11,139 bases of DNA from Aminidesulfovibrio sp040307135 (GTDB taxonomy: Bacteria; Desulfobacterota; Desulfovibrionia; Desulfovibrionales; Desulfovibrionaceae). The stretch spans positions 1 to 11,139 of the forward strand of contig JAWRKD010000117.1 in NCBI GenBank assembly GCA_040307135.1, given 5' to 3'. Both the position numbers and the translations under genes were made by a program. The notes under the pieces were generated by a model. That model was not told the origin of the DNA and made no database searches. It was given only the letters and a program-made list of their open reading frames with translations. Shown in pieces: positions 1 through 5,933 of this stretch (its first letter is position 1; each line of letters opens with the position of its first letter).

Positions 1-1439
1 CCCCGCGACCAGGCCGTCACCTCCTGGTCCGGCTCGTAGGTGAGCGCCAGGAGCGCGCCGTCGGCGCGGAGGCAGAAGAGCACGGAGTCCGGCTCCTGGG
101 CGTAGGCCAGGGCCGTGACCCCGCCCTGGGTCAGGTGCTCGGAGAGCAGGGTCAGGTCGCGGGAGGCCAGGCCGTCGGACTCGAAGCGGTAGGTGAGCTC
201 GCGCAGCTTGCGGCCCTGGCGCTGGACAAAGAGCGTGGCCTGGCCCACGGCCTCGGGACGCACCCGGGCGGCCCCGGCCACGCCCTCCAGGCTGGCCTTG
301 ATGTTCAAGGGCGTCACGGCCCCGCCGTCCGCCCCGCCCAGGGTCCACTCGGCCCCGGCCGTGCCCACCCAGAGCCGGGCCTTGGGGGCCAGGAACTCGA
401 TGGCGTTGGCCTGGGCCGCGGCCAGCGTCACCTCGATGCCGTCGTCCTCCTCGGGGCCCTCGCCCGTGGGCGCGTCGATGCGCACGCCCGGCTCGAACTC
501 CTCCCAGAATTCCGCGCGCAGGTTGCCGGACAGGTCGTGGACGCTCTCGATCTGGCTGTCGCCGGGCGGGCCGCCGTCCACAAAGGCCACGGTGAGGTCC
601 GAGGTGGCCGCCAGGCGCACCCGGGTCCCCTTGTAGCGGTAGTAGCGCACCGAGGTCCCCGCGGGGTCGCGGCCCTTGAGCGCGCAGCCGCCCTGGAACG
701 AGGCGCTGCCCGCGTAGAGCGTGAACTGGTCCCCCGGCCTGCCGTCCGGCGGGTTCGCGCCGCCCGCGGCGATCTCCACGTCGCGCCAGCCGTCCAGGGG
801 CGTCTCGCGGGTGGCCGTGCGCAGGTCGAAGAAGTCGCCGGAGCGCGAGAACCAGAGCGTGTTCGGCCTGCCGGGCGTGCCCGCCAGCACCAGCCGCTGC
901 TCGAAAAAACAGACCGCGCCGGGCTGGCCGCCCTCGTCCCAGGCCTCGGGCCTGCCGGTGAACTCGATGGCGGCGAAGGACCACTCCGCGTGGCCCGTGC
1001 GGGTCAGGCTGCGCGGCGGATGGGCCGGGTGGACGAGAAAGAGCGTGTCGTTGGACTGCACGTGCCGCAGCCGCTCGAAGTCGGCCTGGACGTAGGGCGA
1101 GTCCTGCACGTAGGCCGCGCCGTCCCCGGCCAGGACCAGGCCGCCGTCCTTGAACACGCGCATCTTGCCCGCGCCGGACTGGTCCTCGAAGAACTCCAGC
1201 ACGTAGGCCTGCTCGGCGTTGAACTCGAAGGCCAGGAGCAGCGAGGGCTTGTCCGGGTTGCCCGCGGCCGCGGCCAGGCGGAACCCGCCGCGCCGCGAGG
1301 CCCCGCCGTGCGGGTGCACGATGAAGTTGGTGAGCTCGCGGCAGCCGTTGTAGTACCGCGCCAAGTCCACGCGGCCGTCCAGCCGGGGCGAGAGCTCGCC
1401 GGAGGTGAAGTTGGTGAGGATGGGTGTTTCCAGGGCCAT
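1..1439 (-). CDS. Phage structural (tail/connector-associated) protein, N-terminal part, cut by left window edge
   Basis: An open minus-strand frame runs from ATG at 1439 off the left edge (479 full codons, no stop). A strong ribosome binding site, AAGGAGG at 1445-1451, lies 5 nt upstream of the ATG and fixes the start. The protein begins MALETPILTNFTSGELSPRL, followed by GRVDLARYYNGCRELTNFIVHPHGGASRRGG. This 'TNFtsGElSPRl.GRvDl.rY..G...l.NfiV.phGGa.rR.G' opening is one I know from phage and prophage structural proteins in tail or head-tail regions, sometimes labelled tail tubular or stabilization protein; the exact role is not settled. The remainder looks beta-rich, with repeated patterns such as LFLVHPAHPPRSL, LVLAGTPGRPNTLWFSRSGD and LTYRFESDGL. 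Third-position GC is as high as in neighbouring genes, so there is no compositional sign of recent transfer. The next gene on the same strand, upstream, is a histidine kinase rather than a phage gene, which makes this the edge of a prophage or a remnant. Family call fairly sure; function within the virion uncertain. Confidence 0.8.
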   Translation of the reverse strand, partial: MALETPILTNFTSGELSPRLDGRVDLARYYNGCRELTNFIVHPHGGASRRGGFRLAAAAGNPDKPSLLLAFEFNAEQAYVLEFFEDQSGAGKMRVFKDGGLVLAGDGAAYVQDSPYVQADFERLRHVQSNDTLFLVHPAHPPRSLTRTGHAEWSFAAIEFTGRPEAWDEGGQPGAVCFFEQRLVLAGTPGRPNTLWFSRSGDFFDLRTATRETPLDGWRDVEIAAGGANPPDGRPGDQFTLYAGSASFQGGCALKGRDPAGTSVRYYRYKGTRVRLAATSDLTVAFVDGGPPGDSQIESVHDLSGNLRAEFWEEFEPGVRIDAPTGEGPEEDDGIEVTLAAAQANAIEFLAPKARLWVGTAGAEWTLGGADGGAVTPLNIKASLEGVAGAARVRPEAVGQATLFVQRQGRKLRELTYRFESDGLASRDLTLLSEHLTQGGVTALAYAQEPDSVLFCLRADGALLALTYEPDQEVTAWSR

Positions 1440-1444
1440 GGCCG

Positions 1445-1451
1445 CCTCCTT
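1445..1451 (-). promoter_or_regulatory. Ribosome binding site of the phage structural gene
   Basis: Read on the minus strand this is AAGGAGG, 5 nt before the ATG at 1439-1437. It is nearly a full anti-Shine-Dalgarno match and decides the start of a gene whose other end lies outside the window. Confidence 0.75.
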
Positions 1452-1479
1452 GTGCGGCCGAGCCTAGCCCCGGTTTCGC

Positions 1480-1511
1480 GGGCCTGCGGGAAATGGGGGG
1501 AAAATGGGGGG
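1480..1511 (+). other. Poly-G tract with G-quadruplex pattern and a short direct repeat
   Basis: The plus strand has four G runs: GGG (1480-1482), GGG (1488-1490), six G (1495-1500) and six G (1506-1511), separated by 5, 4 and 5 nt. The unit AAATGGGGGGAAA occurs twice in tandem. This fits the simple G3+N1-7 quadruplex pattern. It lies 30-70 bp upstream of the phage gene start; on that gene's own strand it is C-rich. Whether it folds or matters is not visible. Confidence 0.5.
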
Positions 1512-1602
1512 AAAAAGGATGGAATTAGCGCATTGACAGACCACGTCCTGTGGCCTGCCCTGCGGAAATGTGACAGGCCCGTCCCCTCTCTTTGCAGGCC
1601 GT

Positions 1603-1710
1603 TCAAAAACCGCGAGGACAAGGCGCAAGAAAACCGCAAGCCCGACGCGTATCCAAACATACGCGAGGGTTTGCGGTTTTCGCAGCAACGCAGCTATCGC
1701 GGATTTTTCA
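1603..1710. repeat. Long imperfect palindromic intergenic element (full copy)
   Basis: A ~108-bp dyad. The inner stem pairs GAAAACCGCAA (from 1629) with TTGCGGTTTTC (to 1682), then CCC with GGG, then, past a small G.A/bulge defect, CGCGTAT with ATACGCG across a CCAAAC loop near 1651-1656. The outer arms AAAAACCGCGA (1605-1615) and TCGCGGATTTTT (1698-1709) are also complementary apart from one bulged base. The stretch between inner and outer stems is less symmetric. The left arm (1603-1649) recurs at 5838-5884 with one mismatch in 47. The right end supplies the stop codon of the kinase at 1708-1710. The shape resembles dispersed extragenic palindromes of deltaproteobacteria; in RNA it would be a very stable hairpin at the 3' end of the kinase transcript. 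Confidence 0.8.
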
Positions 1711-3180
1711 ATGGCCCGCGTCCGGGGCCAGGGCGGGCGGCAGGTGCAGCGTCACGCTGGCGCCCTGGCCTTCCACGCTGGAGAGCGTCACGTCCCCGCC
1801 GATGTCGTCCATGATCTTGCGGATCATGGCCAGGCCCAGGCCCGAGCCCTTGCCCTTGGTGGAGAAGAACGGGGAAAAGACCTTGTCCCGCACGTCCAGG
1901 GGGATGCCCGGGCCGGTGTCCGCCACCTCCACGGTGACGCGGTCCGCGGCCATGGCCGTGCGCACGATGATGTCCCCGCCCTCGGGCATGGCCTCGATGG
2001 AGTTCTTGATGAGGTTGATGAGGCACTGCTTGATCATCTCCGGGTCGGCCTGGGCCTTGGCCAGGCCCTGGCCCGGCTCCAGACGCAGCCGCGCCCCGGC
2101 CTTGTCGCAGTCCTGGCGCATGATCTCGGCGCTCTGCTCGGCCACCGCGTTCACGTCCATGGCCGTCTCGCGGCCCTCGGTGGGCCGGGAGAAGTTGATG
2201 ATGCTCTTGAGGATGGTGTCCAGCCGCTTGGACTCCTCCAGGATGATGCCGAGCTTCTCGCGCGAGGCCTGGTCCTGGTTGCCCTGGCGCAGGAGCGAAT
2301 TGGCGAAGCCGGAGATGGCGAAGAGCGGATTTCTGATCTCGTGGGCGATGTAGGTGGAGAGCTGGCCGATGGAGGCCAGCTTCTCGGACTGCTGGAGCCG
2401 CTGCTCCATCTCGGTGCGCCGGGTGATGTCGCGGCGCATGGCCACCACGTTGATGAGGCGGCCCACGTCGTCGAAGATGGGGTAGGTGTAGATGCGGTAG
2501 TAGCGCACCCGCCCGGCATCGTCGATCTCGCTCTGCACGGCCTCCGAGGGCTCGCCCGTGCGCACCGTGGTCTCCACCGGCGTGTCGCAGACCGCCTCCG
2601 GCGGCGGGCAGTGCACGCTCTGGAACACCTCCCGGAAGTTCCTGCCGATGAACTCCTTCTTGCCCCTGCCCAGGCGCTTGCAGGCGGTCTCGTTCACGTC
2701 CACCACGTGGCCCTGGGGCGAGAGGAAGAAGATGTCGTCGGAGAGCTGGTCGCTGATGGACTTGAGCAGGGTCTGGGTGTGCATGAGGTCCACCTTGCAG
2801 GCCACCCACATCTGCTCGGTGGACAGGAGCCGCACGAAGAACCCGGCCGCGGCCCGCTCCACCAGCGCCACCTCGGAGGGCAGGTCGCGCCGCAGATCGC
2901 GCAGCAGATCCCGCTCGCCCGTGGACTCCAGCACCAGGTTGATCTCCGGGTGCGCCGCCAGCATGGCCCGGAAGTCCGGGTACACCGGCAGGCTCATGCC
3001 CGGGCCGAAGGGCTCGCCAGGGACCTCCCCGGCCAGGGCCGCGGCCACCAGGCCCAGCTCCGAGAGCACGTTGCCGCTGCCCTGGCTCACGAACAGCTCC
3101 CAGAACGGCAGCAGCGAGGTCTTGTTGCCGATGACGCCGACGAGATAGCGTTTGCCCTGGTCCAGGGCCTGAGGATTCAT
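1708..3180 (-). CDS. PAS-domain sensor histidine kinase, soluble, with unusual N-terminal region
   Basis: A 490-residue protein without membrane segments. Residues 10-115 begin with YLVGVIGNK and contain PEINLVLESTG, reminiscent of the start and second strand of a Rossmann-type nucleotide-binding fold; this is inference. A PAS domain follows at about 135-255 (DDIFFLSPQGHVVDVNETACKRLG ... MRRDITRRTEMEQ), with an inserted pair of cysteines, C191 and C198. HisKA carries the phospho-acceptor His280 in IAHEIRNPL. The ATPase domain shows the N box (NLIKNSIEA, N393), G1 (DTGPGIP, D421), F box (FSPFFSTK) and G2 (GSGLGL, 445-450), all intact. No receiver is attached and no response regulator gene is in view, so the output partner is unknown. 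The chosen ATG at 3180 follows a G-rich SD (GGGGGTGG); an in-frame GTG at 3204 lacks one. The TGA lies inside the palindromic element, which may end the transcript. It is divergent from rimO. Confidence 0.9.
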   Translation of the reverse strand: MNPQALDQGKRYLVGVIGNKTSLLPFWELFVSQGSGNVLSELGLVAAALAGEVPGEPFGPGMSLPVYPDFRAMLAAHPEINLVLESTGERDLLRDLRRDLPSEVALVERAAAGFFVRLLSTEQMWVACKVDLMHTQTLLKSISDQLSDDIFFLSPQGHVVDVNETACKRLGRGKKEFIGRNFREVFQSVHCPPPEAVCDTPVETTVRTGEPSEAVQSEIDDAGRVRYYRIYTYPIFDDVGRLINVVAMRRDITRRTEMEQRLQQSEKLASIGQLSTYIAHEIRNPLFAISGFANSLLRQGNQDQASREKLGIILEESKRLDTILKSIINFSRPTEGRETAMDVNAVAEQSAEIMRQDCDKAGARLRLEPGQGLAKAQADPEMIKQCLINLIKNSIEAMPEGGDIIVRTAMAADRVTVEVADTGPGIPLDVRDKVFSPFFSTKGKGSGLGLAMIRKIMDDIGGDVTLSSVEGQGASVTLHLPPALAPDAGH

Positions 3181-3202
3181 GGCCCACCCCCTGGTTTGCG
3201 CC

Positions 3203-3231
3203 ACTTAAGCACGGACCCGGGCCAAGGGCAA
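3203..3231 (-). promoter_or_regulatory. Possible sigma70-type promoter of the PAS kinase
   Basis: On the minus strand TTGCCC (3231-3226) and TTAAGT (3208-3203) are separated by 17 nt, placing transcription start about 16 nt before the ATG at 3180, just upstream of its SD. The -10 match is poor (3 of 6), so this is a weak call based mainly on spacing and position in the divergent spacer. Confidence 0.3.
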
Positions 3232-3282
3232 GGCGTCCGGATATCATTTGCAGAACGCGCGATCCCGGGTATGAAGGCGCGG

Positions 3283-4590
3283 ATGAACGCCCTCAAGGTC
3301 CATACCGTGAGCCTGGGCTGCCCCAAGAACCGCGTGGACACCGAGCGCCTGCTCGGGGCCCTGGGCCGCGACTTCGTCCCCGAGGACGACCCCTGCCGGG
3401 CCCAGCTGGTGCTGGTGAACACCTGCGGCTTCATCCGCCCGGCCATCGAGGAGTCGCTCTCCACCATCCTGGGGCTCTCGGACCGGCTCAAGGCCCTCTC
3501 GCCCCGGCCCGTGCTGGCCGTGGCCGGATGCCTGGTTTCGCGCTTCGGCCGGGAACTCACGGCCGGGCTGCCCGAGGTCGATCTCTGGCTCTCCACCCGC
3601 GAGCTGGACCGCTGGCCCGCCCTGGCGGCCAAGGCCCTGGGCCGCCAGGGCTTCCGCGCCCCCCGGCCCAGGCTCCTGTCCACCGGACCGGCCTCGGCCT
3701 ATCTCAAGGTCTCGGAGGGCTGCAACAACCGCTGCCGCTTCTGCACCATCCCCTCCATCCGCGGCCCGCACGTGAGCCAGCCCCTGGACTTCCTGGAGTC
3801 CGAGGCCAGGGACCTCCTGGGCCAGGGCGTGCGCGAGCTGGCGCTCGTGGGCCAGGACCTCACGGCCTGGGGCCGCGACCTGGGGATCAAGGACGGCCTG
3901 CCCCGGCTCCTGGAGCGCCTGCTGCCCCTGCCGGGCCTGGCCTGGCTGCGGCTCATGTACCTCTACCCCGCCGGGCTCACGGCCCAGGTCCTGGACTTCC
4001 TGGCCCAGGCCGGGGCCCCGCTCCTGCCCTATTTCGACGTGCCCCTGCAGCACGCCCACCCCGCCGTCCTCAAGTCCATGGGGCGGCCCTTCGCCACGGA
4101 CCCCCGGCTGGTGGTGGAGCGCATCCGCTCCCGCTTCCCCGAGGCGGCCCTGCGCACCTCGCTCATCGTGGGCTACCCCGGCGAGACCGAGAAGCGCTTC
4201 CAGGCCCTGCACGACTTCGTGGCCCAGGCCCGCTTCACCCATGTGGGCGTGTTCCCCTTCCACCCCGAGGAGGGCACGCCCGCGGCCGCCATGCCGAACC
4301 GCGTGCCCCAGCGGGTCAAGGAGCAGCGCCGCGCCGCGCTCATGGAGCTCCAGGCCGGGATCGCGGCCGAGCGCATGGAGGGCCTCGTGGGCCGCAGGCT
4401 GGACGTGCTCCTGGAAGGCCCGCACCCGGAATGGCCGGGCCTGTTCAAGGGCCGCGCCTGGTTCCAGGCCCCGGAGGTGGACGGCAACGTGTTCGTGTCC
4501 GCGCCCCCGGGCAGGACCCTCAAGCCCGGGAAAATGATCAAGGCCACGGTGGAGTCGGCGACCGCCTACGATCTGTCCGCCCTGGTGTGA
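3283..4590 (+). CDS. rimO: Ribosomal protein S12 methylthiotransferase RimO
   Basis: A 435-residue radical-SAM methylthiotransferase, normal length for RimO. RimO adds a methylthio group to a conserved aspartate of ribosomal protein S12, using two [4Fe-4S] clusters. The N-terminal UPF0004 domain has its three cluster cysteines: C13 (SLGCPKN), C48 (NTCGF) and C83 (AGC). The radical-SAM motif CNNRCRFC is at 147-154, followed by TIPSIRG. ELALVGQDLTAWGRDLG, LMYLYPAGL, YFDVPLQHAHPAVLKSMGR and LRTSLIVGYPGETEKRF are typical of RimO and separate it from MiaB. The C-terminal ~65 residues form the TRAM domain (VLLEGPHPEWPGLFKGRAWFQAPEVDG...GKMIKATVESATAYDL). The ATG at 3283 has AAGG five nt upstream (3274-3277); an in-frame ATG at 3271 lacks a good SD. 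The downstream methyltransferase starts 8 bp after its stop, so the two are probably co-transcribed. Confidence 0.95.
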   Translation: MNALKVHTVSLGCPKNRVDTERLLGALGRDFVPEDDPCRAQLVLVNTCGFIRPAIEESLSTILGLSDRLKALSPRPVLAVAGCLVSRFGRELTAGLPEVDLWLSTRELDRWPALAAKALGRQGFRAPRPRLLSTGPASAYLKVSEGCNNRCRFCTIPSIRGPHVSQPLDFLESEARDLLGQGVRELALVGQDLTAWGRDLGIKDGLPRLLERLLPLPGLAWLRLMYLYPAGLTAQVLDFLAQAGAPLLPYFDVPLQHAHPAVLKSMGRPFATDPRLVVERIRSRFPEAALRTSLIVGYPGETEKRFQALHDFVAQARFTHVGVFPFHPEEGTPAAAMPNRVPQRVKEQRRAALMELQAGIAAERMEGLVGRRLDVLLEGPHPEWPGLFKGRAWFQAPEVDGNVFVSAPPGRTLKPGKMIKATVESATAYDLSALV

Positions 4591-4598
4591 GAGAAAAC

Positions 4599-5786
4599 GT
4601 GAATCCCTGGAAAGAAGAAAGCACCCTCCTGGTCACCTGCCCCAAGGCCCTGCCTCCGTATCTCGGGGAGGAAATGCGGGGATTGGGAATGCGGGACGTG
4701 CGCGAGCTGGTGTCCGGCGTGGAATGCCGGGGGACCCTGGCGGACTGCATGACCCTCAACCTGGAGGTCCGCACCGGCCACCGGGTGCTCTACGAGCTGG
4801 CCCGCTTCACGGCCAAAGGCCCGGACGATCTGTACCGGGAGGCCGGGAAAATACCCTGGGAAGAGCTCGTGGCCGAGGACGGCTACGTGTCCGTGTCCAC
4901 GGCCCTGCGCACCGAGGCGGTCAGGGACTCGCGCTTCGCCGCGCTCCGGCTCAAGGACGCCCTGGTGGACCGCATGGCGGCCAAAAAGGGACGGCGGCCG
5001 GACTCCGGGCCAAACCAGGACAGGACCTGCGTGTTCCTCTACTGGCAGGGCGCGGACGCGGCCATCTACCTGGACTCCACGGGCGATTCGCTCTCGCGCC
5101 GCGGCTGGCGGACCATGCCGGGCAAGGCCCCGCTCCAGGAGACCCTGGCCGCCGGGATGCTCCTGGCCGCGGGCTGGCCGGAAATCGCCAAGAACGGCGG
5201 CCGCTTCCTGGACCCCATGGCCGGGTCCGGCACCCTGGCCGTGGAGGCCGCGCACCTGGCCCAGGGCCGCGCGCCCGGGTCCCTGCGCGAAAACTTCGCC
5301 TTCATGCACGTGCTGGGCTATCGCCGCCGGGTCTGGGAAGGGCTGCTGCGCGAGGCGGAACAGCGCGTGCGGGAGCTGGAGGACGGCCGCTTCCTGGCCG
5401 CAGACCGGGACCCGGCCCAGATGGCGGCCCTGCGCCACAACGCCGTCCGCGCCGGGCTGGAGGACGCGCTCAGGACCCGGGTCTGCGACTTCCGCGACCT
5501 GGAGCCCGGCCCCGGCCCGGGGCTGGTGATGGTGAACCCGGAATACGGCGAGCGCCTGGGCCGGGCCGACGAGCTGGCGGCCACCTACAAGGCCCTGGGC
5601 GATTTCCTCAAGCAGCGCTGCCAGGGCTGGCGCGCCGCCGTGCTCTGCGGCAACCCGGACCTGGCCAAGCACGTGGGCCTGAAGCCCTCGGCCAGGATCC
5701 CGTTCTGGAACGCCAAGATCGAGTGCCGCCTGCTGGTCTATGAACTGTACGAGGGGACCAGGAAGCGCCGCGACGGGCGGGATTGA
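4599..5786 (+). CDS. THUMP-domain class I SAM RNA methyltransferase, RlmL (N-terminal half)/YpsC type
   Basis: A 395-residue protein with the architecture of the single-methyltransferase form of RlmL, which makes N2-methylguanosine in 23S rRNA (G2445 in E. coli). A ferredoxin-like/THUMP region spans about 8-160 (LLVTCPKALPPYLGEEM, RVLYELARFTAKGPDDLYREAGKIPWEEL, AIYLDSTGDSLSRRGWR), followed by PLQETLAAGMLLAAGW. The SAM-binding motif I is FLDPMAGSGTLAVEAA (203-218); the acidic residue after the second strand lies in FLAADRDPAQ. The expected catalytic motif IV NPPYGERLG reads NPEYGERLG (313-321), a change at the second proline. There is no RlmK-like second methyltransferase domain. It starts at GTG 4599, only 8 bp after rimO, with a weak GAGAG just upstream; the next in-frame ATG would remove the conserved N terminus. 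The target RNA cannot be told from sequence, so no symbol is given. Confidence 0.88.
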   Translation: MNPWKEESTLLVTCPKALPPYLGEEMRGLGMRDVRELVSGVECRGTLADCMTLNLEVRTGHRVLYELARFTAKGPDDLYREAGKIPWEELVAEDGYVSVSTALRTEAVRDSRFAALRLKDALVDRMAAKKGRRPDSGPNQDRTCVFLYWQGADAAIYLDSTGDSLSRRGWRTMPGKAPLQETLAAGMLLAAGWPEIAKNGGRFLDPMAGSGTLAVEAAHLAQGRAPGSLRENFAFMHVLGYRRRVWEGLLREAEQRVRELEDGRFLAADRDPAQMAALRHNAVRAGLEDALRTRVCDFRDLEPGPGPGLVMVNPEYGERLGRADELAATYKALGDFLKQRCQGWRAAVLCGNPDLAKHVGLKPSARIPFWNAKIECRLLVYELYEGTRKRRDGRD

Positions 5787-5837
5787 GCCGCCGCCCCCTC
5801 CTGCCGCCCTTTTCGCCGGCCTCTCCCCGCGGGCCGG

Positions 5838-5884
5838 TCAAAAACCGCGAGGACAAGGCGCAAGAAAAACGCAAGCCCGACGCG
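5838..5884. repeat. Half copy (left arm only) of the long palindromic element
   Basis: These 47 bp match 1603-1649 with a single difference (A for C inside the GAAAAC run). The match starts at TCAAAAACCGCG and stops at GACGCG; the loop and the whole right arm present near 1650-1710 are absent here, so this copy cannot fold into the long hairpin. It lies in the convergent spacer between the methyltransferase and the hybrid kinase, just after a CCGGCC...GGCCGG inverted repeat (about 5816-5837). Confidence 0.85.
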
Positions 5885-5914
5885 GAGCCTTCACTTCCCG
5901 GCCCCATTCTTTTC

Positions 5915-5933
5915 ATGAAACCCCCGAAGGGGG
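5915..5933 (-). terminator. Hairpin just after the hybrid kinase stop codon
   Basis: CCCCC-GAA-GGGGG at 5921-5933. On the minus strand the TGA stop (5936-5934) is followed directly by CCCCCTTCGGGGG, a stem closed by a stable cUUCGg-type loop, and then TTTC. The T tract is short, so termination may be partial or the hairpin may protect the 3' end. Confidence 0.5.

Noticed and set aside
1533..1576. Two TGACAG copies and a CCAC...GTGG dyad near a TTGACA at 1533
   Set aside because: No -10 element follows at normal spacing, and the only plus-strand material downstream is the palindrome and antisense kinase sequence. Short repeats of this size are expected by chance.
135..1814. Long plus-strand open frame of 559 codons
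   Set aside because: It is antisense to the phage structural gene and runs through the spacer and palindrome. Its Gly/Arg/Ala-rich, low-complexity product is typical of an antisense shadow in very GC-rich DNA.
3242..3247. TATCAT as a -10 box for rimO
   Set aside because: The position fits a short leader, but nothing resembling a -35 lies 16-18 nt upstream (GGGCCA), so it was not listed as a promoter.
1570..3282. Upstream in-frame extension of rimO to 1570
   Set aside because: It is the antisense of the kinase gene. The rimO family begins at MNALKVHTVSLGCPKN, where an SD is present, and the product has normal RimO length without the extension.
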